NCBI GenBank assembly: GCA_020697475.1
Contig: JAJFMO010000327.1
Span: 1-5,083, forward strand
Direction of reading: 5' to 3'
DNA from: Paenibacillaceae bacterium
Lineage (GTDB): Bacteria; Bacillota; Bacilli; Paenibacillales; NBRC-103111
Length of the DNA: 5,083 nucleotides
Position 1 is the stretch's first letter; the number at the start of each line of letters is the position of its first letter. The position numbers were made by a program, and so were the translations under genes. The notes beneath the pieces were generated by a model that was not told the origin of the DNA, did no database searches, and saw only the letters and a list, made by a program, of their open reading frames with translations. Shown here piece by piece: positions 1 through 5,083 of this stretch.

Positions 1-720
1 CCTCCCATACGGATGAGTAACGGCGAATTCATTCTGCCGATTAACGTCTCGACCGACCCGCAGCGCCTGAACGATATCCGCTCGGAGGTCGTGTTTATGA
101 TCAGCCGCAATATCGGGAGCGAGACCGACCCCGCGCGAATCGGCTTCGACTTCGCGCCTGAGCCGCCACATGGAGTTCGCGCTGAACTCGACAGCCATCC
201 CGGACAATCGCTCGCTCAAGAGGCGCAAGTCGTCGAACTGTCCGATCGGCGGCTGATGACTGTCATGCGCACAGGCAACGGCTGCATGTTTTACGCGGTG
301 TCTGCTGATTATGGCCGCACCTGGACGGAGGCGAAGCCGCTGCGCGACCGGGAAGACGGGGCAATCCTACCGCATCCGAACGCGCCCTGTCCGTTCACCC
401 GCTTGAGCGACGGGCGCTATGCGCTGCTCTATTGCAACAACAACGGATCGTTCGATGGCGGCAAAACCCCTTATGACCATACGCGCAACCGCCATCCGAT
501 CTATATCGCTGTCGGCCGGGAAACTGGGGCGGTTAACGGACAGCCACTCTCTTTCGGTCCGCCCCGATTGCTGTGCTCGATTGACGGCTTCCGGCCGCAC
601 CTCAAGCGCGACTTGGCCTACGGATTCTTTTTGGAGGATCATGGCGAGTTCTATCATTTCTATAACGCCGGGTGGGAAGCGATTCAAGTGAACCGGGTCG
701 ACCCCGCCTTGCTGGAATAG
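1..720 (+). CDS. Sialidase-like (BNR/Asp-box) glycosidase, 5'-truncated by window edge
   Basis: This is the C-terminal part of a sialidase-superfamily beta-propeller protein. The frame is open from base 1 and ends with TAG at 718-720. An ATG occurs at base 13, but it has no ribosome binding site, and the residues around it (IRMSNGEFILPI) read as the internal 'R-x-S-x-G-x-x-x-L-P' strand usual in this fold, so the true start lies upstream. A perfect Asp-box (S-x-D-x-G-x-T-W: SADYGRTW) is encoded at 301-324. It is preceded by a typical 'VELSDRRLMTVMRT' strand and followed by 'FTRLSDGRYALLYCNNNG' near 391-444. A second blade around 500-575 looks like a degenerate Asp-box. The C-terminal 'RDLAYGFFLEDHGEFYHFY' resembles the final blade of exo-sialidase-like proteins. 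True sialidases remove terminal sialic acid, but many relatives act on other sugars, and the arginine triad cannot be checked without the N-terminus. It precedes the sulfatase gene by 29 bases, probably in one operon. Fold is fairly certain; substrate is unknown. Confidence 0.8.
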   Translation, partial: PPIRMSNGEFILPINVSTDPQRLNDIRSEVVFMISRNIGSETDPARIGFDFAPEPPHGVRAELDSHPGQSLAQEAQVVELSDRRLMTVMRTGNGCMFYAVSADYGRTWTEAKPLRDREDGAILPHPNAPCPFTRLSDGRYALLYCNNNGSFDGGKTPYDHTRNRHPIYIAVGRETGAVNGQPLSFGPPRLLCSIDGFRPHLKRDLAYGFFLEDHGEFYHFYNAGWEAIQVNRVDPALLE

Positions 721-732
721 GAAATCTTATTT

Positions 733-741
733 GGAGAGGGG
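733..741 (+). promoter_or_regulatory. Ribosome binding site of the sulfatase gene
   Basis: The purine-rich GGAGAGGGG lies 8 bases before the ATG at 750. It fixes that start against an in-frame ATG at 672, which lies inside the upstream sialidase-like gene and would add 26 residues unlike any sulfatase N-terminus. Confidence 0.75.
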
Positions 742-749
742 CAGCAGCG

Positions 750-2258
750 ATGAACGTAATATTCATACTATGCGACACGATCGTGCGGGACAAAATCTCC
801 CCGTACCACCAAGGCAACGGGCCGCACGGCCATATCCGGACTCCGAACATGCAGCGGTTGGCCGATCGCAGTGTCGTCTTTACGAACTATTGGTTGAATT
901 CGACGCCTTGCATGCCGGCGCGCCGCGACTTGTTTTCCGGCCGCATCGAATTTCCTTGGCGCAGTTGGGGTCCCCGCGAGAGCTTCGATCCCGATTGGTC
1001 CGTCAAGCTGAGCGAGACGAATGTAAACACGTGCTTCTTCACCGACCACGCCAATATGTTCGATGTCGGGTCCTCCAATTACCATCACTTTTTCGACTCG
1101 TATCAATTTGTCCGGGGGCACTTCAACGATCATTGCCTGACTGCCGTAGGCGATCACGCAGACCGCAGCGGCATGTCCAAGCGGATTTACACGGAGACGA
1201 CTCGCGGGATGGATTCGGAAGAGAAAACATTCGTGGCGAAAAATATGACCAATGTTGCGACTTGGCTCGATCAGCATGCCGGGGACGCCCAGCCGTTCTT
1301 CCTGCTCGTCGACGAGTTCGATCCCCACTGGCCGCTCGACCCGCCGGAGCCGTATCGTTCCATGTACCTGAAGGATCGTTCTTTGCTCGACAAAAACTTA
1401 AGCCCTTTCTACAAATCGGGCAAGGCCAGCGATTATACCGATGAGGAACGGGAATGGCTGGAAGCGCAGGCGGCCGGGAAAATCACGCTGGTCGACCGTT
1501 GGCTCGGCACTGTGCTGGATCGGATGGATCAGTACAACCTGTGGGAGAACACGATGCTGATCCTCACAACGGATCATGGGGAGTTCATCGGCGAATACGG
1601 ACAAATGTCCAAGGGCTCGGGCTTCAGCTACCCGCTTTTCGCACGGATTCCGCTGATCGTCCATTATCCCGGGTCTCCTCTAGGCGGGAAGTCGAGCGGG
1701 CAGCTTGCCTGCGCGGTCGACTTGAACGCTACGGTGTTGGATGCTTTGGAAGTGGAGGAAGACCCTCGTTGCCACGGGCAAAGCCTCGTACCCGTTCTGC
1801 GCGGTGAAAGCCAGGCGGAGCCGAGGCAAGACGTGCTGTATGGCTGGTGGGGCAAAGGCTTTTACTGGACGGACGGGCGGTACTTGCTATGCAAGGCGCC
1901 GGAACAGAAAGGTCCGCTCTATCAATATGGAACCGATCTGGGTGAAAAGTTTGTCGGTTTGAAAAACACGTATTTCGATCGTTATGCAGGCGCGGAGACG
2001 GGCCGGTTCATGCCGCATACCGATCGGCCGGTATACCGTGTGCCATCCGACGGCATGGCTTACTCGACACGCAACGCCGACTTTGACGCGCTGTTCGACC
2101 TTGCGGCGGATCCGGATTGCCGGCACAACTTATATAACAGTGCGTCCGATGTAACGGAGCAATACTTGCGGCGGCTCGTCGCGGCGATGCAGTGGCTTGA
2201 AGTGCCTTCCGAGCATTATGTGAGGCTTGGGTTGACCAAGTTTGCGCCTGAGGCCTGA
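750..2258 (+). CDS. Sulfatase (alkaline-phosphatase superfamily, Cys-type formylglycine), probably cytoplasmic
   Basis: This 502-residue protein is a full-length type I sulfatase, which hydrolyses a sulfate ester (less often a phosphonate or phosphate ester). The start at 750 puts the core strand 'NVIFILCDT' at residues 2-10, as expected, with metal ligand D9 and no signal peptide or membrane segment. The catalytic signature is C54-M-P-A-R58 with L61 and G64-R65, matching C-x-P-x-R...x-G-R; C54 would be converted to formylglycine. Other visible family residues are T98-D-H100, R122-G-H124, D191-P-H193-W, the metal pair D275-H276 in 'TTDHGEFIGEYG', K288-G, 'IPLIVHYPG' (300-308) and the closing 'LFDLAADPDCRHNL' (448-461). 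The single N-terminal Asp and the Asp-His pair (not Asp-Asn) recall phosphonate monoester hydrolase- or iduronate-sulfatase-like metal sites. No maturase gene is nearby. The context (sialidase-like gene before, dehydrogenase after) suggests removal of sulfate from an imported sugar. Family is certain; substrate is not known. Confidence 0.93.
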   Translation: MNVIFILCDTIVRDKISPYHQGNGPHGHIRTPNMQRLADRSVVFTNYWLNSTPCMPARRDLFSGRIEFPWRSWGPRESFDPDWSVKLSETNVNTCFFTDHANMFDVGSSNYHHFFDSYQFVRGHFNDHCLTAVGDHADRSGMSKRIYTETTRGMDSEEKTFVAKNMTNVATWLDQHAGDAQPFFLLVDEFDPHWPLDPPEPYRSMYLKDRSLLDKNLSPFYKSGKASDYTDEEREWLEAQAAGKITLVDRWLGTVLDRMDQYNLWENTMLILTTDHGEFIGEYGQMSKGSGFSYPLFARIPLIVHYPGSPLGGKSSGQLACAVDLNATVLDALEVEEDPRCHGQSLVPVLRGESQAEPRQDVLYGWWGKGFYWTDGRYLLCKAPEQKGPLYQYGTDLGEKFVGLKNTYFDRYAGAETGRFMPHTDRPVYRVPSDGMAYSTRNADFDALFDLAADPDCRHNLYNSASDVTEQYLRRLVAAMQWLEVPSEHYVRLGLTKFAPEA

Positions 2259-2300
2259 GCGTGTTGAGGCTTAAGGCGGCAGAGAGACCGAGACAGAGAC

Positions 2301-2308
2301 AAAGGTGG
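2301..2308 (+). promoter_or_regulatory. Ribosome binding site of the hydroxyacid dehydrogenase gene
   Basis: AAAGGTGG, one mismatch from the ideal AAAGGAGG, lies 9 bases before the ATG at 2318. An in-frame GTG at 2261 would make a protein 19 residues longer with an Arg/Lys-rich, family-unlike extension and has no comparable site, so 2318 is preferred. Confidence 0.75.
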
Positions 2309-2317
2309 AAGACAGGC

Positions 2318-3385
2318 ATGGGACCCAAGGAGACGGCAATTCATATCGGGCTGACCCGAGATTTTTTGGAAAAGGCGGCCGACCCCTGGCGGATGGGTTT
2401 ATCGTGGCTGCGGCAACAGCAACAGTTCAAGTGGTCATGGTTCGAGGAGTATTTGCCGGAAGTGCACAGCAAGCAATTGGGAGATTGCGATGTCGTCTTG
2501 TCCTGGACGCCGAAGTGGACCGCAGCCAGTCTCGAACGCGTCGACAAGCTGCTGCTGATTGCCAGATGGGGGGTCGGCTACGACCATCTGGACATCGACG
2601 CTTGCACGAAGGCCGGCGTGATGGTGGCGATTACCCCTGAGGCGGTTCGCCGGCCGGTCGCCGCAGCTAATGTGGCGATGATTATGGCGCTTGCAACGGG
2701 CCTGATGCACAAGGATCGGGACGCACGCGCCGGCCTCTGGCAGCAGAACAGTTTAGTTGAACCAGGGTTCGGCCTGGTCGGCAAAACCTTGGGCTCCATC
2801 GGCTTCGGAAATGTGGCGCAGGAGACGTTTCGCTTGATGTCAGGGTTTTCCTTGAAGTATATGGCGTGCACTTTGCATCCCGACCGTCATCGGTCGGAGG
2901 CTGTAAGCTTGGGGGTGGAATTGACCGACTTGGCGTCGGTCGTACGTGAAAGCGATTATGTGATGATCAACTGCCCACTGAAGAGCGATACGCTCCATCT
3001 GCTCGGCGCGCGGGAGCTGGCCGCCATGAAGCGGAGCGCGTATTTGATCAATCTGTCCCGCGGGGCGATTGTCGAGGAACAGGCGTTGATCGAGGCTTTG
3101 CGGCAAAGGCGCATCGCCGGTGCCGGGCTCGATGTGTTCGAGCGTGAGCCGCTGCCTGCGGGGCATCCGCTCACGGAGCTGCCGCAGGTGATCTTGACAC
3201 CGCACACGCTGGCGTTGACGGACGACCTGTTCGCCGGCATGGAGAAGCAGCATCGCGAGATGTACCGAGCATTGCACGAAGGAGCGATTCCGCCCCACGT
3301 GGTCAACCGGGAAGTGCTCGATTCGCCGCGCTTGCGGGAGAAACTCGCGGCATTGCAAGACAGGCTGAAACACAACAGGTTGTAA
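2318..3385 (+). CDS. D-isomer-specific 2-hydroxyacid dehydrogenase
   Basis: This 355-residue protein belongs to the D-2-hydroxyacid dehydrogenase family (phosphoglycerate/glyoxylate reductase type), which interconverts 2-keto acids and D-2-hydroxy acids with NAD(P)H. The N-terminal catalytic half carries 'RWGVGYDHLDIDACTKAGV' (83-101) and the linker 'PEAVRRPVAAANVAMIMALA'. The nucleotide-binding domain follows, with G162-F-G-N-V-A167. The catalytic set is complete: R248 in 'NLSRGAIVEEQALIEAL', E277 in 'DVFEREP' and H296 in 'LTPHTLAL'. Two oddities: the last Gly of GxGxxG is Ala (A167), and the acidic residue that normally follows the second strand and binds the adenine ribose is not evident, the stretch reading 'MACTLHPDRH' (182-191). 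This may mean NADP use or relaxed cofactor choice. The gene follows the sulfatase by 59 bases in the same high-GC style, so it may process an acidic product of the same pathway, for example a sugar-derived 2-keto acid. The exact substrate cannot be read from sequence. Confidence 0.92.
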   Translation: MGPKETAIHIGLTRDFLEKAADPWRMGLSWLRQQQQFKWSWFEEYLPEVHSKQLGDCDVVLSWTPKWTAASLERVDKLLLIARWGVGYDHLDIDACTKAGVMVAITPEAVRRPVAAANVAMIMALATGLMHKDRDARAGLWQQNSLVEPGFGLVGKTLGSIGFGNVAQETFRLMSGFSLKYMACTLHPDRHRSEAVSLGVELTDLASVVRESDYVMINCPLKSDTLHLLGARELAAMKRSAYLINLSRGAIVEEQALIEALRQRRIAGAGLDVFEREPLPAGHPLTELPQVILTPHTLALTDDLFAGMEKQHREMYRALHEGAIPPHVVNREVLDSPRLREKLAALQDRLKHNRL

Positions 3386-3411
3386 TTGCAAGCAGTGAAT
3401 TTAAGCTAAAT

Positions 3412-3417
3412 GGAGGG
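3412..3417 (+). promoter_or_regulatory. Ribosome binding site of the binding-protein gene
   Basis: A strong GGAGGG lies 6 bases before the ATG at 3424. It supports that start, which also gives a textbook lipoprotein signal peptide. Confidence 0.85.
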
Positions 3418-3423
3418 ACAAGG

Positions 3424-4776
3424 ATGTTGAAAAAAAGCTGCTTACTTGTCATGGCTGTCCTACTACTAGCGATTATTTCTGCAGGATGCAACAAGGCAGT
3501 AAATGAAAACCAGGGAGCAACAGGAACCAAAAGCGTAAGCGAGACCGCCAAAAAGGATTCAACTGCATTTGATTATAACCAACAGGCGAATATTAAATTT
3601 TTTATGCACGTGGATTTTACCCAATCCTTATTTGAACAACTATATGTTAACCCGCTGAAAAAAAAGTTTCCCAATGTGACTTTGGAGTTATATCGAAAGC
3701 CTGTTTCCGCGGTGGACAAAAGTATTGATCAGTTGCTTGCCTCGGGAACTATACCGGATTTGACTTACACAAGTATTTATCATATTCAATATCTGAAAAA
3801 TGCCAATTTGGCGGAAGATTTGAATCCGTTAATTAAGAAAAACAATTTTGATCTGAGTCGGTTTAGGCCGGAAATTATTGAATCGGCGCGTCAATATGGA
3901 GAGAAAGGTGAAATATATGCCATCCCGGTATATAACCAAGTCTCGGCACTGTTTTATAGTAAAGATATTTTTGATAAATTCGGGGTGCCCTATCCTAAGG
4001 ATAATATGACATGGCCAGAGGCGATTGAATTGGCCAAACGTGTAGCAAGAACGGAAGGGGGGGTTGTCTATCGGGGGATGGACGCCGGTTCTTTGGACCG
4101 ATTCGCCTACCCGCTTTCTTTACCTTATGTCAATTACAAAACGAAAAAATCAGCCATCTTTTCTGATGATTGGATAGCTATTACGAAGTTGTTCAAGGAA
4201 TTGCTGGATATCCCCGGAAATAAGCAGTCGGGAGGCTCCCCTGCCTCCATTCAACAATTATTTTTTAAGGATCAAACTTTAGCCATGGCAGCAAATCAGG
4301 TGGGGATCTTTGCTCAGGTGCAAGATTTATTCGATTCAGGCAAACCCATGAATTTTGACGTGGCCAGTTACCCGCAACACCTTAATGCGCCGGGTAAAAG
4401 CATCCAGGTTGATGCGCATATGTTTGCGATTTCCCCCAACAGCAAGTATCAAGATCTCATCTTCAAAATAATTGAATATTTCACAAGTGATGAGCAACAA
4501 ATCAATGCCACGCGTATTGGCAGACTATCGCCGCTTAAAGGGACTGAAATTGAGCGGAATGCCTATGCCGATGTCTCTGCGTGGAAGGGCAAGAACATTG
4601 CGGCACTGTTCAAAACTATCCCGGCAAAGTTGGTGATCCATGACGAATATTCCAATATCGCCATTAAGGAAATTAACGCAGCAGCTTCCAGAATAACCAG
4701 TGGCAAGCAAGATGTCGTGGAAGCTTTGCGGCAAGCCCAAGAAAATGCTGACAAAGGAATCGATAGTCTTAAATGA
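3424..4776 (+). CDS. ABC transporter extracellular substrate-binding lipoprotein (family 1, sugar type)
   Basis: This 450-residue secreted lipoprotein captures a solute, most likely a sugar or oligosaccharide, outside the membrane and hands it to an ABC importer. The signal peptide has K3-K4, a hydrophobic core 'LLVMAVLLLAII' (7-18) and lipobox I-S-A-G-C22, with C22 as the lipid anchor. A flexible polar linker follows (about 23-50). The mature part shows family-1 binding-protein marks: 'LLASGTIPDLTYTS' (104-117), 'LAEDLNPLIKK' (129-139), 'GEIYAIPVYNQVSALFYSKD' (162-181), 'TWPEAIELAKRV' (196-207), 'FKDQTLAMAANQVGIF' (281-296) and 'GRLSPLKG' (366-373). Length is normal for the family. It lies 38 bases after the dehydrogenase gene, but no permease or ATPase gene follows, only a terminator and a convergent regulator. 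Its base composition is strikingly lower in GC than its neighbours (hand counts of 30-43% in four sampled 60-base lines, against about 65% in two sampled upstream lines). Ligand unknown; sulfated or acidic glycans are an inference from the neighbours. Confidence 0.94.
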   Translation: MLKKSCLLVMAVLLLAIISAGCNKAVNENQGATGTKSVSETAKKDSTAFDYNQQANIKFFMHVDFTQSLFEQLYVNPLKKKFPNVTLELYRKPVSAVDKSIDQLLASGTIPDLTYTSIYHIQYLKNANLAEDLNPLIKKNNFDLSRFRPEIIESARQYGEKGEIYAIPVYNQVSALFYSKDIFDKFGVPYPKDNMTWPEAIELAKRVARTEGGVVYRGMDAGSLDRFAYPLSLPYVNYKTKKSAIFSDDWIAITKLFKELLDIPGNKQSGGSPASIQQLFFKDQTLAMAANQVGIFAQVQDLFDSGKPMNFDVASYPQHLNAPGKSIQVDAHMFAISPNSKYQDLIFKIIEYFTSDEQQINATRIGRLSPLKGTEIERNAYADVSAWKGKNIAALFKTIPAKLVIHDEYSNIAIKEINAAASRITSGKQDVVEALRQAQENADKGIDSLK

Positions 4777-4796
4777 GTCAAACAGTAGCCCGGCCG

Positions 4797-4846
4797 AATA
4801 AAATTACGCAGACTATAGCGATGGCTACGGTCTGCGTTTCCATTTT
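4797..4846. terminator. Bidirectional intrinsic terminator between convergent genes
   Basis: The arms ACGCAGAC (4806-4813) and GTCTGCGT (4830-4837) pair perfectly over 8 bases. An inner stem TAGC/GCTA (4816-4819 with 4824-4827) closes a GATG loop, with one G-T wobble and one mismatch between the two parts. On the + strand the stem is followed by TTTCCATTTT. On the - strand it is followed by AATTTTATT, because AATAAAATT (4797-4805) precedes it. It sits 20 bases after the binding-protein stop and just beyond the stop of the opposing regulator, so it can end both transcripts. Confidence 0.8.
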
Positions 4847-4861
4847 CTACAGCGATATCCA

Positions 4862-5083
4862 CTAACGATACTGGCGGCGGTAAACCGCCGGGGTGATGCC
4901 CTCCGCTTTTTTGAACGTTCTAATAAAGTAGGAATCATCGTTGAATCCGCTCTGCTGGGCAATATAAGCGACTGGGAGGCGGGTTTCCCGCAACAGCTTC
5001 TTGGCGTGATGCACCCGTTTGACTGTAATGAACTTGCCGATCGTCAAGCCGGTGATCTTGTGGAACAGGCTGCACAGGTAGGT
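4862..5083 (-). CDS. AraC-family transcription regulator, C-terminal DNA-binding domain (5' end beyond window)
   Basis: On the reverse strand the frame is open from the right edge to a TAG at 4864-4862, giving 73 residues. They form most of an AraC-type double helix-turn-helix. In order, the visible blocks are 'YLCSLFHKITGLTIGKFI', 'KRVHHAKKLLRETRLPVAYI', 'AQQSGFNDDSYFIRTFKK' and 'GITPAVYRRQYR', matching the family consensus (I-A-x-x-x-G-F-x-D-x-S-Y-F-x-x-x-F-K-K and G-x-T-P-x-x-Y-R). A TTG at 5047-5045 is not the start, because the preceding in-frame codons (TYLCSLFHKITG) continue the domain; the sensor half lies right of the window. The gene converges on the binding-protein gene. In Firmicutes such regulators often control neighbouring sugar transport genes, so it may govern this locus, but the orientation alone does not prove that. 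It could equally be a two-component response regulator with an AraC output domain, which the missing N-terminus would decide. Confidence 0.9.
   Translation of the reverse strand, partial: TYLCSLFHKITGLTIGKFITVKRVHHAKKLLRETRLPVAYIAQQSGFNDDSYFIRTFKKAEGITPAVYRRQYR

Noticed and set aside
13..15. ATG at 13 as the start of the sialidase-like gene
   Set aside because: No ribosome binding site precedes it, the frame is open to the window edge, and the surrounding residues form an internal propeller strand.
672..749. N-terminal extension of the sulfatase from the ATG at 672
   Set aside because: It overlaps the end of the upstream gene by 49 bases and has no family similarity; ATG 750 has a good ribosome binding site and begins exactly at the first core strand.
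768..1328. 186-residue antisense open frame across the sulfatase gene
   Set aside because: Long antisense frames are expected in GC-rich genes; no domain or ribosome binding site is visible and the + strand frame is a clear sulfatase.
2261..2317. GTG start at 2261 for the dehydrogenase
   Set aside because: It would add a basic 19-residue tail with no family match; the AAAGGTGG site points to 2318.
3353..3386. Possible promoter for the binding-protein gene (TTGCAA at 3353, TGTAAT at 3381)
   Set aside because: The second box is close to TATAAT, but the 22-base spacer is too long and no extended -10 is present. A separate promoter is plausible from the composition change but not supported well enough to annotate.
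2840..3391. 183-residue antisense open frame across the dehydrogenase gene
   Set aside because: The translation has low-information, Gln/Arg-rich sequence typical of a shadow frame, opposite well-conserved catalytic motifs.
3380..3391. Imperfect palindrome TTGTAATTGCAA overlapping the dehydrogenase stop
   Set aside because: It is short, with mismatches in the two half-sites, and matches no operator I recognise; chance is likely in an AT-rich gap.
4875..4890. GC hairpin CGGCGG-TAAA-CCGCCG near the 3' end of the AraC gene
   Set aside because: It lies inside the coding sequence for the conserved Y-R-R region and no T-run follows on either strand, so it is probably a by-product of codons.

Overview
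The window looks like part of the chromosome of a GC-rich Gram-positive bacterium of the Paenibacillus/Cohnella kind. The evidence is a Gram-positive-style lipoprotein solute-binding protein, strong GGAGG-type ribosome binding sites, an AraC-family regulator next to an ABC-importer component, and a mosaic GC content. The genus is an inference from style and was not tested by any search.

Layout: four genes run on the + strand and one on the - strand. (1) Bases 1-720 hold the C-terminal part of a sialidase/BNR-fold protein whose start lies left of the window. (2) Bases 750-2258 hold a complete sulfatase with a perfect C-x-P-x-R formylglycine motif and no signal peptide. (3) Bases 2318-3385 hold a complete D-isomer-specific 2-hydroxyacid dehydrogenase with the Arg/Glu/His catalytic set but an unusual cofactor-binding region. 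(4) Bases 3424-4776 hold a complete lipoprotein substrate-binding protein of an ABC sugar importer (family 1 type). (5) A hairpin terminator around 4797-4846 looks bidirectional. It separates the binding-protein gene from a convergent AraC-type regulator (4862-5083, - strand), of which only the C-terminal DNA-binding half is in view. Gaps between genes are 29, 59, 38 and 85 bases, so no non-coding stretch exceeds 300 bases.

How they may work together (inference): the first three genes are closely spaced, share high GC, and look like one operon for dismantling a sulfated or acidic sugar. The sulfatase has no export signal, so desulfation would occur in the cytoplasm after uptake. The adjacent lipoprotein could be the capture component for that uptake. 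However, its gene is clearly AT-richer than everything around it, and no permease or ATPase gene is in view, so it may have a different history. No sulfatase-maturing enzyme is in the window.

I found no RNA genes, CRISPR, insertion sequences or phage genes. The locus is an accessory catabolic region made of recognisable families. The points most worth checking are the compositional island at the binding-protein gene, the orphan state of that gene, the cytoplasmic sulfatase with its dehydrogenase neighbour, and the altered cofactor site of the dehydrogenase.
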